Shown: positions 23,005 to 32,341, counted from the stretch's first letter. The stretch is 37,257 nt of DNA from an uncultured Prevotellaceae bacterium (GCA_902786665.1 CADADN010000041.1:1-37257); one strand, 5' to 3'. Numbers and translations: made by a program. The notes: generated from the sequence alone by a model not told the origin.

Positions 23005-23799
23005 TTACACTGACACCTCGCCCTTGATGTGAGGCCATGGGTCATAGCCTTCCAGCTTGAAGTCTTCAAAGGTGAAGTCTTCCAGTTCCTTCACATCGGG
23101 ATTCAGCCGCATGGTGGGTAACGGACGTGGCTCACGGGTGAGTTGGAGGCGCACTTGCTCCAAATGGTTGAGGTAGACGTGCGTGTCGCCCGTGGTGTGG
23201 ATGAAGTCGCCTGCCTCCAACCCTGTCACCTGTGCCATCATCTGCAAGAGCAAGGCATAGGATGCGATGTTGAATGGCACACCAAGGAAGGTGTCGGCGG
23301 AGCGTTGGTAGAGTTGAAGGCTCAACCTGCCGTCGGCCACATAGAATTGGAAGATGGTGTGGCAGGGTGGCAGCGCCATCTTTTCCACCTCGGCCACATT
23401 CCATGCGCTAACAATCATACGGCGGGAGTCGGGCGTATGGCGTATCTGGTTCACCACGTTTGCTATCTGGTCGATGGTGCCGCCTTGGTAGTCGGGCCAT
23501 GAGCGCCACTGATGGCCATAGACCGGCCCCAGTTCTCCATTCTCATCCGCCCACTCGTTCCAGATGCGCACGCCATGTTCTTGCAGCCATTTCACATTGG
23601 TGTCTCCACGGAGAAACCACAGCAATTCATAGATGATGGATTTCAAATGCAGTTTTTTCGTTGTCAGAAGGGGGAAGCCATCCGACAGGTTGAATCGCAT
23701 CTGGTGTCCGAAAATGCTGATGGTGCCGGTGCCGGTGCGGTCTGTCTTACGAGTGCCCTCCGTCAATATGCGGTCGAGCAGGTTCAAGTATTGCTTCAT
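23005..23799 (-). CDS. thyA: Thymidylate synthase
   Basis: The 264-residue enzyme methylates dUMP to dTMP using methylene-tetrahydrofolate. It begins [15 protein letters not shown] and contains the phosphate-binding [43 protein letters not shown] with the catalytic cysteine at C146 (same number as E. coli) and [10 protein letters not shown]. It ends with the usual [14 protein letters not shown]. Its first 53 bases overlap the end of the upstream methylase gene in another frame. The start is fixed by the conserved N-terminus, so the overlap is real and suggests coupling. Confidence 0.97.
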   Translation of the reverse strand: MKQYLNLLDRILTEGTRKTDRTGTGTISIFGHQMRFNLSDGFPLLTTKKLHLKSIIYELLWFLRGDTNVKWLQEHGVRIWNEWADENGELGPVYGHQWRSWPDYQGGTIDQIANVVNQIRHTPDSRRMIVSAWNVAEVEKMALPPCHTIFQFYVADGRLSLQLYQRSADTFLGVPFNIASYALLLQMMAQVTGLEAGDFIHTTGDTHVYLNHLEQVRLQLTREPRPLPTMRLNPDVKELEDFTFEDFKLEGYDPWPHIKGEVSV

Positions 23800-25060
23800 A
23801 GTCGGGTATGTGTGTGGATTTTATTTTCCATGATTCGGGATAGTGGTTGTTGGCGCGGTTGCCGATGTTCTTCGCAAAGCCTAGGGGAACTCCCATGAAG
23901 GTGACGACGACAAAGCCACGTGGTGTCTCTGGTGGCAAGACGAGCGACTCTCTGCGTAGGTAGTGGACGGCTTGTGTGTAGTCCAGGGAGACAAGGGGGT
24001 AGGTGGAAAGGTCCTGGGCTACATGAAGGGCCATGGCATGTGAGGGAACCTTGTCGCGTCCCTTGACGACGGGATGGGGTGGGAGCCCGTCCCAGAGCAT
24101 GTTGAGAGAGGATGTGGCAGTCTTGCGTATCTTGTTGGCAGGTGTGGCTTGGCCTTCACTGTCGGAAGGTTTCCTCATAACGCAGGCGAAGAGTCCCTCG
24201 CCTCGTGTCACACCGGGGATGAACCGATAAACATGGGCATTGAAACCTTTCAGGAGAGACCCTGTCACCTTCCATTCGGAAGGGAGGCCCAAGGGAAGGG
24301 GGTCTGCACCGAATTGGCTCATCATCCACCGTATGTTTTCTTCATTCTCCTTGGTGTTGAAGGTGCAAGTGGAATATATCATCTTTCCTCCAGGGCGCAG
24401 GCACTGCCAGGCCTCTGTCACGATGTCGCGTTGCAAGAGTTGGCATTTCTCCACATGCTGAGGGCTCCATTGGTCGGCAGCCACGGGGTCTTTTCTGAAC
24501 ATGCCTTCGCCAGAACATGGGACATCGCAGAGAATCAGGTCAAACAGAAGACGCGACTTCCTGAAATCCTTAGGGAAGTTGTTGGTGACGAGGCTGTCGG
24601 TCATTCCCCATTTCTGCATGTTTTCCATCAACACGTTGGCCCGGTTGCGGATGGGTTCATTGCTCACCAGGAGGCTTCCTTCTGGCAAGGATGAACGTAA
24701 CAGTGTGGACTTTCCACCGGGCGCGGCGCAAAGGTCGAGTGCCATCACGGGCGAATCGATGTGTTGGCGGATGATTTCATCGATGAACATCGATGCCGCT
24801 TCTTGCACGTAATACACGCCTGCGTGCAACAAAGGGTCGAAGGTGAAGTTGGGGCGATTGCGCATGTAGCACCCTTGGGGGCACCAAGGGACAACTCCGT
24901 CATATATGGTCTGCGAAGGAAGGAAGCAGCTTGACTTTGCGGGATTCAGGCGAATACTCACTTCTGGTGGTGCATTCATGCCTTCCACAAAGCGGTTCCA
25001 CAATGCATCACCCATGATGCCACGGGTATAACAGGCAAACTCTTCCGGCAATCTTGTCAT
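23747..25060 (-). CDS. RNA m5C methyltransferase, RsmF/NOL1-NOP2-Sun family
   Basis: The 437-residue protein has the SAM-binding [32 protein letters not shown] with C182, and [14 protein letters not shown] with C232. The two cysteines are the release and nucleophilic residues of RNA (cytosine-5) methylases. The C-terminal third (about 300-437) resembles the RsmF extra domain ([37 protein letters not shown]), so 16S rRNA is the likely substrate. The gene starts 3 bp after the PorE-like stop and overlaps thyA by 53 bp. Confidence 0.9.
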   Translation of the reverse strand: MTRLPEEFACYTRGIMGDALWNRFVEGMNAPPEVSIRLNPAKSSCFLPSQTIYDGVVPWCPQGCYMRNRPNFTFDPLLHAGVYYVQEAASMFIDEIIRQHIDSPVMALDLCAAPGGKSTLLRSSLPEGSLLVSNEPIRNRANVLMENMQKWGMTDSLVTNNFPKDFRKSRLLFDLILCDVPCSGEGMFRKDPVAADQWSPQHVEKCQLLQRDIVTEAWQCLRPGGKMIYSTCTFNTKENEENIRWMMSQFGADPLPLGLPSEWKVTGSLLKGFNAHVYRFIPGVTRGEGLFACVMRKPSDSEGQATPANKIRKTATSSLNMLWDGLPPHPVVKGRDKVPSHAMALHVAQDLSTYPLVSLDYTQAVHYLRRESLVLPPETPRGFVVVTFMGVPLGFAKNIGNRANNHYPESWKIKSTHIPDYEAILEPARPHIDGGHS

Positions 25061-25063
25061 TCC

Positions 25064-27127
25064 CTAAAAGTCGATTTCGAAACCGTCGTCAAGGTCGGGC
25101 TTCTCTTTTTGCTGCTTGGGTTGGGGAGTGGCGATGGGGTTGCCATCCTTGTCAAACATGCCGTAGGTGGTGCGCAGCACGATGAATTCCGTGCGACGGT
25201 TCAATTGGTTGCAGATGGCTTGCTTGTCAGTGTCCAATGCCTTGATGAAATCCTCCGTGAGAATGTCTCCCTCCTTCAGCCACGGATACTGGGCTGCCAA
25301 TTTCTTTCTCACCACCTTGGGCTTTTCCTTGCCATATCCCTTTGGAGTGAGGCGGTCGCTGGCAATGCCTTTGTCGATAAGGTAGTCGACAACCGACTGG
25401 GCGCGCCGTTGGGCAAGGCCTATGTTGTATGCCTGGCTGCCATGATAGTCGCAATGAGCGCTGAGCTCAATGGTGACATTGGGGTTCTCGTTGAGCAGCA
25501 CCACCAGTTCGTCAAGTGACTGTTTCGCTTCCGGACGGAGAATGGCCTTGTCGTAGTCGTAAAAGATGTTGTCTATCATCACGGGGACGGCGATGGGTGC
25601 CAGGGGGAACTGGAGCACGTGTTCTTCCGATTCGGTGGTTGCCACGACATGCAGTTCTTCTTTATGGTTGAGGTATCCTCGGCAGGTGGCGAGGAAAACG
25701 TAATCGACGCCTGGGGTGAGCACCTGTTCGAACGAACCGTCGCTTCTCACGCTCAACTTCTCGTTGGTTCCATCGTTGCCAACCATGAAAACCTGACCGG
25801 CGGGTAATTCATAACCATCCATCTCATAGACCCAGCCTTTCACGGTCTGCACTATCTCTGGCTTCTCAAAACTGTAGATGTGGTCCCAACCTCGACCGTC
25901 GCCCCTGTTGGAGCAGAAAAAGCCTCGGTTGTGAGGGCCTTCGAATGTCATTCCGAAGTCGTCTCCTTGAGAGTTGAGAGGGTAGCCGGGGTGTTCCAGT
26001 TCATATTCTCCAAAATCGTTGATGACTGCGATGAAGATGTCGAGTCCCCCCATGCCGGGATGCCCGTCGGAGGAGAAATAGAAGTCTCCGTTGGGACGGA
26101 AAGCAGGAAACATCTCGTCTCCTGCTGTATTGATGGTCGGGCCGAGGTTTTCCACGCCACCCATGCCGCTGCTTGTCAACCTGACTCGCCAGATATCGAG
26201 ACCGCCTTCACCGCCTGGCATGTCGGACGTGAAATAGAGCCATTCACCATCGGGAGAGACGGCTGGATGTGCATAACTAGACAAAGTGTCGTGGGTGAGG
26301 GTCACTTCGCTCGGCTTGCCCCAGGACGCGTCGGAACGATTGGACTTCATCACTTTTGCGTAACGAGGATAAGAGGGGTCGGACGAACATTGGGTGAGGT
26401 ACATCTCACGGCCGTCGGGGCTGAAGCTGCATGCACCCTCGTCATACTCGCTGTTCAAGCCACCCTCCACTTTCTGGGGCTTGCTCCATTTGCCTTTGTC
26501 GTCTTTCTGTGAAAAGAAGATGTCGCCGTTCTTCGCTCCTGTGATGCCACTCAACTCGTCGCCTTCGGCATCGTTACGGGTGGAGGTGAAAAAGAGCTGG
26601 TCGTGTTCGTCACCCAGAAGCATGGGGGAGTAGTCGGCGCGACGGGAGTTGAAAAAGTCCATCTTCTTCACCGTGTAGCGTGAACCTGCTTCTTTCATCC
26701 GAGGGGCGGAGCGGGCGGACTCAAGTCCGTCGATGGCCAAAGGATTGTCGGGCATGGAGTCAAGCACCAGTTGAAATTCTGTTGCAGCCTCTTTGTAATT
26801 GCCGTTCATCATCAGTTGGCGGGCGAAGGACAGGTGTGTTTCTACATCGTCTTGATGATAGCGTATGACATTGCGATAGGCTGCAATGCTTTTCTGGGTG
26901 AAGTTGATGCGGTCGTAGCAGTATGCCAGTTTTTTTGCAATCTGCCCTCGTTTGTCGCGCTCTTTTGCCGAGGTCTTGGTGTAGGCGGCCTTGTATTCAT
27001 TGGCGGCATCATAATATTCACCCAAGGCAAGGTATTTCTCTCCTCGCTTCAGGTTTCTGTCCGCGCCGCATGACATAAGCAGCAGAGCCAGCAGAAGGAT
27101 GCACGGAAGGTGTTTTTGTTGTAGCAT
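25064..27127 (-). CDS. porE: PorE-like lipoprotein: TPR, PD40 propeller, CRD and OmpA domains
   Basis: From the ATG at 27127 the 687-residue protein starts with a lipoprotein signal (LLMSC, C20). Residues about 25-145 form TPR-like helices (RGEKYLALGEYYDAANEYKA). A PD40/WD40-like propeller lies at about 160-415 (repeated FSPDGREMYLT, VSPDGEWLYFTS, FRPNGDFYFSSDG). A carboxypeptidase-regulatory-like domain lies at about 427-500 (VKGWVYEMDGYELPAG) and an OmpA C-terminal peptidoglycan-binding domain at about 515-640 (YDYDKAILRPEAKQSL, AQRRAQSVVDYLID). This domain order is that of PorE in Porphyromonas, which anchors the T9SS core to peptidoglycan. An earlier in-frame start at 27310 would bury the lipoprotein signal. 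It heads the rRNA methylase-thyA-folA operon. Confidence 0.85.
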   Translation of the reverse strand: MLQQKHLPCILLLALLLMSCGADRNLKRGEKYLALGEYYDAANEYKAAYTKTSAKERDKRGQIAKKLAYCYDRINFTQKSIAAYRNVIRYHQDDVETHLSFARQLMMNGNYKEAATEFQLVLDSMPDNPLAIDGLESARSAPRMKEAGSRYTVKKMDFFNSRRADYSPMLLGDEHDQLFFTSTRNDAEGDELSGITGAKNGDIFFSQKDDKGKWSKPQKVEGGLNSEYDEGACSFSPDGREMYLTQCSSDPSYPRYAKVMKSNRSDASWGKPSEVTLTHDTLSSYAHPAVSPDGEWLYFTSDMPGGEGGLDIWRVRLTSSGMGGVENLGPTINTAGDEMFPAFRPNGDFYFSSDGHPGMGGLDIFIAVINDFGEYELEHPGYPLNSQGDDFGMTFEGPHNRGFFCSNRGDGRGWDHIYSFEKPEIVQTVKGWVYEMDGYELPAGQVFMVGNDGTNEKLSVRSDGSFEQVLTPGVDYVFLATCRGYLNHKEELHVVATTESEEHVLQFPLAPIAVPVMIDNIFYDYDKAILRPEAKQSLDELVVLLNENPNVTIELSAHCDYHGSQAYNIGLAQRRAQSVVDYLIDKGIASDRLTPKGYGKEKPKVVRKKLAAQYPWLKEGDILTEDFIKALDTDKQAICNQLNRRTEFIVLRTTYGMFDKDGNPIATPQPKQQKEKPDLDDGFEIDF

Positions 27128-27315
27128 GTCTTTCAAATAACGAAGACTTGACGGTTTTATTGTGGCAGAGGCCGCCAAATCGGAAGCAAATATGATATCT
27201 GTCACCGTCACTGTGCAGACGATGGTTTTTGATGAAAGATGGTGGATGGGGAGAGTGGGGGAGATGTTGCTGGCGGGATGGAATGATTGAAGGGGAAGAA
27301 ATGTTTGCAATGGAA

Positions 27316-27360
27316 GAAATGAAAGGGGAAGAAATGAAAGGGGAAGAAATGAAAGGGGAA
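27316..27360. repeat. 15-bp tandem repeat, three perfect copies
   Basis: GAAATGAAAGGGGAA occurs at 27316-27330, 27331-27345 and 27346-27360, with a partial fourth copy following (27361-27375) and leading directly into the hairpin. Confidence 0.9.
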
Positions 27361-27368
27361 GAAATGAA

Positions 27369-27398
27369 AAAGGGGGCTGTTTCCCAACAGCTCCCTTT
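27369..27398. terminator. Bidirectional terminator-like hairpin between divergent genes
   Basis: AAAGGGGGCTGTT (27369-27381) pairs with AACAGCTCCCTTT (27386-27398) through 13 positions (one G-U) with a TCCC loop. T-rich runs follow on both strands. Since both neighbouring genes read away from it, it can only end a leader or a small transcript. Confidence 0.75.
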
Positions 27399-27615
27399 CT
27401 GTCTTTTCTAACTAACTTATTATCAACTATTCATTACTCATTCTAACTCTGGTGCAAAGGTACAACATTTTTTCTCGGTTTGGTGTAAAAATACAATAAA
27501 AACTAACGTAAACGTTTACGCCATAGACAGTTTTGCCTTTTTCATCGCATTTTTCATCAAAATTCATTACTTTTGCAAGCAAAAGACGAGATGAACCTTG
27601 CATTTTCATCACCAG

Positions 27616-29073
27616 ATGATGATCAAGGACGACATATGTTTCACACATTCAACCAATCACGACATGGTGGCATTCATTCCCTTTTTAGTGCTCATAGCAC
27701 TCCTTGTCTGTTGTATTTCAGTTTTTGGCAACGCCACGTTGGATGGTGCCAGCCAGATGTCGCTGTTCGTGGCCTCTGGGGTATGTGTTTTGGTGGGGTG
27801 GTGCCAGGGGCGGCTGAAATGGGAAAGCCTCGACGAGGAAATCACCAAGAAGGTGGCGGCATGCACCTCTTCTATCGTCATCTTGCTGCTCATCGGTGCC
27901 ATCGGGGGTACGTGGATGGTGTCGGGCATCGTGCCTACAATGATCTACTATGGATTGCAAATCCTGTCACCGCAATGGTTCCTTGTCACTACCTGTGTCA
28001 TATGCGCCATGGTCAGTTTGCTCATCGGTTCGTCGTGGACCACCATAGCAACGGTGGGCGTCGCGTTGCTGGGCATAGGAAATGCGATGGGTTTCCATGC
28101 CGGATGGACGGCGGGAGCCATCATCAGTGGAGCCTATTTTGGAGACAAGCTGTCGCCTCTCTCCGACACTACCGTGTTGGCATCCAGCGTGGTGGGCACT
28201 CCGTTGTTCACACATATTAAATATATGCTATACACCACGGTTCCTGCATTCGCCATTGCCAGTGTGGCCTTTCTCATAGCAGGACTGACCATGAAGACTG
28301 CAGGGGAGGGGGACGTGGAGGCTTTCCGCACCGGACTCTGCAATACGTTCAACATCTCGTTGTGGCTTCTCCTCGTGCCTGTGGCGACAGGAGTGATGAT
28401 TGTGCGTCGGTGGCCTGCACTCGTTGTCTTGTTCCTGGCCACCATCATCGCAGCCGTTGTCGCATTGGTGAGTCAACAGGAGGCTGTCAGGCAGATAGCG
28501 GGTAGCGATGAGGGAATGGGTATGCTGACTCTCTATAAGGGGGTGATGAAGGTGTGTTATGATGCTACCAATCTTTCCACCGGTGTGCCGCAACTCGACC
28601 AACTGGTGGCGACCAGGGGGATGGCGGGGATGATGCCCACCATCTGGCTCATCATCAGTGCGCAGGTGTTTGCAGGGGCGCTCACCGCCACGGGACAGCT
28701 GCGCGACATCATGCGTTACGTGCTCAAGTTGGTGAAAGGCACGGTTTCACTTGTGGCTTCCACGGTGGGGTGCGCCATATTCCTCAATATCACATCCGCC
28801 GACCAATTCCTGTCCATCATTCTGTCAAGTTCCATATTCAAAGAGACTTATGAGAAAAAGGGTTATGAGTCTCGCTTGCTCAGCCGCTCGTGTGAAGATG
28901 GGGGGACGGTGACGTCCGTGCTGGTGCCATGGAACACTTGTGGCATGACGCAAAGCACGGTGCTGGGGGTGGCTACACTAACCTACCTCCCTTATTGTTT
29001 CTTCAACCTTCTTTCCCCGTTGGTGAGTATCATCGTCGCTACGATAGGATGGAAAATCAAGAAGAACAAGTAA
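27616..29073 (+). CDS. nhaC: Na+/H+ antiporter, NhaC family
   Basis: The protein (485 residues from the ATG at 27616) has about 11-12 membrane segments, beginning VAFIPFLVLIALLVCCISV. Family-typical stretches include IGAIGGTWMVSGIVPTMIYY, LIGSSWTTIATVGVALLGIG, GAIISGAYFGDKLSPLSDTT, and near the end NITSADQFLSIILSSSIF and LLSRSCEDGGTVTSVLVPWN, as in NhaC. It should exchange sodium for protons at the inner membrane. Start choice is uncertain: ATG 27616, 27619 or 27664 are all in frame, and 27664 would place the first helix right at the N-terminus. The -7 box at 27568-27575 allows any of them. Confidence 0.9.
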   Translation: MMIKDDICFTHSTNHDMVAFIPFLVLIALLVCCISVFGNATLDGASQMSLFVASGVCVLVGWCQGRLKWESLDEEITKKVAACTSSIVILLLIGAIGGTWMVSGIVPTMIYYGLQILSPQWFLVTTCVICAMVSLLIGSSWTTIATVGVALLGIGNAMGFHAGWTAGAIISGAYFGDKLSPLSDTTVLASSVVGTPLFTHIKYMLYTTVPAFAIASVAFLIAGLTMKTAGEGDVEAFRTGLCNTFNISLWLLLVPVATGVMIVRRWPALVVLFLATIIAAVVALVSQQEAVRQIAGSDEGMGMLTLYKGVMKVCYDATNLSTGVPQLDQLVATRGMAGMMPTIWLIISAQVFAGALTATGQLRDIMRYVLKLVKGTVSLVASTVGCAIFLNITSADQFLSIILSSSIFKETYEKKGYESRLLSRSCEDGGTVTSVLVPWNTCGMTQSTVLGVATLTYLPYCFFNLLSPLVSIIVATIGWKIKKNK

Positions 29074-29121
29074 GTTGATGAGCATCTGTCATTTTCACTG
29101 ATTTTTTTTATTGAGTAACAT

Positions 29122-29370
29122 ATGGATTACCTACCCAAAGACCCGGCCATTTTGGTGTCAAGCGTCAACATGCTCTTGCGTGACGAGGAGTTCGACACAT
29201 TGGAGTCATTGTGCTATGCGTTCAACAGAGAACCAAGGGAAGTGAGAAACTATCTCCTTTCCCATGGTTTCGTATGGAGCGAGGGGCAAAAGCAGTTCAG
29301 GCCGATAGGCTACGATGGCGTCACGGCCAATGGCAGGCAGAAAGAATCAGCGGAAGGGAAAGAATGGTGA
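29122..29370 (+). CDS. DUF4250-like small protein
   Basis: The 82-residue protein starts MDYLPKDPAILVSSVNMLLR and continues DEEFDTLESLCYAFNREPREV, which I recognise as the pattern of DUF4250 (PKDPxxLxSxxNxxLRDxxxxLxxLC). It reads like a small helical, winged-helix-like domain. It begins 48 bp after nhaC and its stop overlaps the next start (ATGGTGA), so it is probably in the same operon. No role is known to me. Confidence 0.8.
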   Translation: MDYLPKDPAILVSSVNMLLRDEEFDTLESLCYAFNREPREVRNYLLSHGFVWSEGQKQFRPIGYDGVTANGRQKESAEGKEW

Positions 29371-29609
29371 CGAAAGACAGCATAGAGACCGCCTATAGTT
29401 TTCTGCACCAGAAGCGGAACGTTTATGTCCATTCCACCATGGAATGGCAACGTGATGACATCGAGTATGCCGTCGCCTCTTTCGTTGATGAGATGAGCAA
29501 AGAACTATTAGAGGTCATTTCCCAGGGTAGGAGTGATTTCTTGAAAGACCATGAGAAGTTTGACGATGACATCACGTTGGCGGTGCAGCAGTTGGAACAG
29601 CTGTTATGA
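29364..29609 (+). CDS. Small hypothetical helical protein
   Basis: From the ATG at 29364 this is an 81-residue soluble protein (MVTKDSIETAYSFLHQKRNV...) that looks helical and acidic. It contains YAVASFVDEMSKELLEVISQ and ends ITLAVQQLEQLL. No membrane segment or known motif is visible. Longer frames opening upstream lie in the wrong frame of the DUF4250-like gene and read as low-quality sequence, so I use the overlapping start. Function unknown; position suggests co-expression with the DUF4250-like gene. Confidence 0.7.
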   Translation: MVTKDSIETAYSFLHQKRNVYVHSTMEWQRDDIEYAVASFVDEMSKELLEVISQGRSDFLKDHEKFDDDITLAVQQLEQLL

Positions 29610-29835
29610 ATGGAAAGTAGTTCGAGTTTTTTGTTGTTTATGAGCACCGCCGATTAAAATCTCAGAAAAGATGAAGCAGAAGGACCCTTGGACAAACCCT
29701 TGTTTCCATGGGTAGGCGGCATACGGACAGGTTTGGAAAACCTGCAAACACTACTCTCACACTCTGTAAAGTACTCCTTTCACCCTTGGCTCTTGCGGAT
29801 GCAGAGGGCCTGTCCATAAACTCCCCAGCTTCTAG

Positions 29836-31935
29836 TTATTGCAGATTTTTGGGTTCCCGGTACTCTGAAGGAGTGACCCCGAACATCTTTTTGAACTGAG
29901 AAGAGAAATTGCGGGCTGTGACGAAACCGACACGGTCGGCAATCTCATTGATGGACAGTTGGGTGTCGGCAAGCATTTGGGCGGCTCGTTTCAGACGGAC
30001 GTTGCGTATGAAGTCGGTAGGTGTGATTCCGAGTATTGTTTGCATCTTCTTATATAGTGAGGCACGGCTCATCGCAATGTCTCGTGCCAACTGGTCGGCG
30101 TTGTATTGTTCGTCGTCAATATGAGTCTCAATGGCTTTCAGCATCTGTGACACCATCTTTTCCTCCTCGGCATTGATGGTGATCTTGTCGGGGGCGATGT
30201 TGGCCGACTCAGCAAACTGATGCCGGGCTTCTTCGCGTAATTCGAACAGGCGGTTCACACGCTGGTCGTTCTCATACTCCATCTTCGCCTTCTTTTTCTT
30301 AAGGTATAACGCAATGAGTCTTCCTGCAATAGCCAACCCCAGACAGCAGTATAGCATTTTAGCCCACCATGTCAACCACCAAGGCTGGCAGATGACGAAT
30401 TCCAACTTTGTCACAGGTCCCCATTCTCCTGATGCCGTGGCAGCCTGCACTTCGAAAGTGTAGTTGCCTGGCGGCAGCGCTTTGTAGCTGGCAATGCACA
30501 GCCCGCTTCCGTCGTTGCTAGAATTCCATTCCTGCTCCAGTCCCCCAAGGCGGTAGCGGTAACGGTCGTGCGACGGCGTGGCATAGTTGAGCGTGGAAAA
30601 CTGGAATGTGAGGTAATTCTGGGTATGGGAGAGTGAATGGGGCAATCTTTGGACATATTCCCCATTCATTTCAATGCGGGTGACAACCACAGGCAACGGC
30701 TTCTCACTGCCTATCAACTCGTCAGGCAGGAAGGCCACTGCCATTCCGCCGCCTGCCGCGAATACCAGACGTCCGTCCTCTGTCAGACACGCAGCCCTGT
30801 CCATCATCGATGTGGCAGGTAAGCCGTCGTCTGTTCCCATGTTGACAACGGTTGGCGTGATGCGGGAAACTCCATATGAAGTGCCAGCCCACACATGCCC
30901 TTTGTCGTCCAAGACCAAGCTGCGTATGCAGTTGTTGGACAATCCGCTCACACGGGTGATGGCAGTTTTTGACGGGTTGGCCACGAAGAGTCCGTCCTGT
31001 GTTCCAATCCACAGCATCCCTTTATGGTCTTTCAGCATGCAGTTGTATTTGCTGCTGTATCGTTCAATCTCATTGGCATGAGGGAAAGAAGCCAGCGTAT
31101 CTGTTTTCGTGTTGAGCATGAAAATGCCGTTCTGCGTATATATGGCCACCCAGTCTTTGTCCAATGGGCAGGCTCCTACCATATGGCGGTATTTGTTCAA
31201 GGCAGGAAGTTTGTCGTTCAGTGAAATGGTGGTTTGTTGCTCCGGCAGGTAGTACCCCAAGCGACAAAGACTATCGCAACGCAGCTGTCGACCATCAGGC
31301 AGTTCGAAGACAAACGTGGTTTGCCCTTTTCGCAAGCTTGCGCTGCGTGCCAGGCCAATCAGCGGGTCGTCGCCCGTATGGATTTCAGGCTTTGCCCTGT
31401 GGGGTGGCTGATAGAAGATGCCGTTGGAGCGGGTTCCAATCCATAATCCCCCTTGCCGGTCGTTGATGGCAAGGGTTATGTCGCCAATATGGAGAGAGTC
31501 GATGATGCTCTTTTGTGACAGGGTAGGCTGCGGGTTGCTTGCCTTGTCGGAAAGAATGTATTTTAGCAGCTTGTCGTTCAGCCTGTTCCCTGTGTCGTTT
31601 GTGAACAAGCGTTGGCGGGCATCAAAACAAAATATCCTGTAGAAGTCGTGCAGCCACAACACGGAGTCGCCCTCCCAAAAAAGTCCATATCCATTGGTGT
31701 ATCGGGACAGTTGGTATGCTCTGCTTTGGTCGCAAGGCACAATGTCGAACGACCTTCCGTTGGAGATGCAAAACACCCCTTCGCAATTGACCAACATCTG
31801 TCCGTTGGGCAGTTCCACTATCTGCTGCACCTCACCCGTCGGAAGCCCGTCGGCCACTGTCCAATGCCGTTGTCCGCTCATGTGATTCACGCAGACAAGC
31901 AAGCACCATATTAGGAGTGAAAGTTTGTGTCTCAC
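29836..31935 (-). CDS. Membrane-anchored propeller/Y_Y_Y sensor fused to AraC-type HTH
   Basis: From a GTG at 31935 the 699-residue protein has a signal peptide (about 1-21). A periplasmic beta-propeller (about 22-430) is made of repeats such as GGLWIGTRSNGIFY, KGMLWIGTQDGLFVA and GHVWAGTSYGVSRI. A Y_Y_Y domain (about 440-510) and one membrane helix (WWAKMLYCCLGLAIAGRLIA, near 520-542) follow. The C-terminal AraC HTH (about 605-695) contains ADQLARDIAMSRASLYKKMQ and RVGFVTARNFSSQFKKMFGV. Hybrid two-component regulators of polysaccharide loci share these outer parts, but here no histidine-kinase or receiver domain lies between. It diverges from the lyase gene and probably controls it. GTG was chosen because the promoter (31962-31993) lies just upstream; an earlier frame start at 32037 would precede it. 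Confidence 0.85.
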   Translation of the reverse strand: MRHKLSLLIWCLLVCVNHMSGQRHWTVADGLPTGEVQQIVELPNGQMLVNCEGVFCISNGRSFDIVPCDQSRAYQLSRYTNGYGLFWEGDSVLWLHDFYRIFCFDARQRLFTNDTGNRLNDKLLKYILSDKASNPQPTLSQKSIIDSLHIGDITLAINDRQGGLWIGTRSNGIFYQPPHRAKPEIHTGDDPLIGLARSASLRKGQTTFVFELPDGRQLRCDSLCRLGYYLPEQQTTISLNDKLPALNKYRHMVGACPLDKDWVAIYTQNGIFMLNTKTDTLASFPHANEIERYSSKYNCMLKDHKGMLWIGTQDGLFVANPSKTAITRVSGLSNNCIRSLVLDDKGHVWAGTSYGVSRITPTVVNMGTDDGLPATSMMDRAACLTEDGRLVFAAGGGMAVAFLPDELIGSEKPLPVVVTRIEMNGEYVQRLPHSLSHTQNYLTFQFSTLNYATPSHDRYRYRLGGLEQEWNSSNDGSGLCIASYKALPPGNYTFEVQAATASGEWGPVTKLEFVICQPWWLTWWAKMLYCCLGLAIAGRLIALYLKKKKAKMEYENDQRVNRLFELREEARHQFAESANIAPDKITINAEEEKMVSQMLKAIETHIDDEQYNADQLARDIAMSRASLYKKMQTILGITPTDFIRNVRLKRAAQMLADTQLSINEIADRVGFVTARNFSSQFKKMFGVTPSEYREPKNLQ

Positions 31936-31961
31936 AGTTGCTGTCGTTTGTTTTTCGATGG

Positions 31962-31993
31962 CAAAGTTACGATTAAGTGAGAGAAATGCCAAA
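31962..31993 (-). promoter_or_regulatory. Promoter of the sensor-regulator, proximal copy
   Basis: Minus-strand TTTG (31993-31990) and TAACTTTG (31969-31962), spacer 20 nt; the GTG start is about 27 nt downstream. Confidence 0.7.
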
Positions 31994-32034
31994 TTTATTT
32001 GAGCTTTTCCGAACGAGAGTAACTTCGACGAAGT

Positions 32035-32066
32035 CAAAGTTACGATTAAGTGAGAGAAATGCCAAA
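32035..32066 (-). promoter_or_regulatory. Promoter of the sensor-regulator, duplicated distal copy
   Basis: The same -33/-7 pair (TTTG 32066-32063, TAACTTTG 32042-32035) inside the second copy of the 35-bp block, 73 bp upstream of the first. Confidence 0.6.
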
Positions 32067-32333
32067 TTTTTGGAGTAGCGAATGCAAAAAATTATGCTTG
32101 CATAATGTTTGCTGAGTCGTGACAAAAATCAACCGAAGGTTAATTTATTTGAGCTTTTCCGAACGAGAGTTTCTCACTCCCCGAAATCACGAAGCCCTAT
32201 ATCGTTGCAAAAAACATTGAGACAACTGTCTGTTTTGTCCAAAATATACGTTCGAAACGTCTATTTGGCCATTTGGACGTACAAGGCATATGTCTTTAGA
32301 CAGTGGGGATGTGCTAAAATGGAAAAGAACGCC

Positions 32334-32341
32334 TATCTTTG
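32334..32341 (+). promoter_or_regulatory. -7 element of the lyase gene
   Basis: TATCTTTG at 32334-32341 matches the -7 consensus; the -33 box at the expected distance is weak, which fits a promoter needing activation. The start codon is about 50 nt downstream. Confidence 0.5.

Larger units (their letters stand above)
27128..27615. other. Divergent intergenic region with repeats, hairpin and palindrome
   Basis: It separates the leftward PorE-like operon from the rightward nhaC gene. It contains a 15-bp tandem repeat (27316-27360), a strong hairpin (27369-27398), a minus-strand -7 box CAAAGGTA (27455-27462), the palindrome CGTAAACGTTTACG (27507-27520) and the nhaC -7 box TACTTTTG (27568-27575). 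A small frame at 27229-27411 is made largely of the repeat and is not supported as a gene. Confidence 0.6.

Noticed and set aside
27229-27411. 60-codon frame with KGEEM repeats
   Set aside because: Made from the 15-bp tandem repeat and the hairpin; no promoter or start context; low-complexity artefact.
29610-29835. Gene or clear terminator between the small hypothetical and the sensor-regulator
   Set aside because: Only weak short inverted repeats are present and no supported frame; nothing confident to report.
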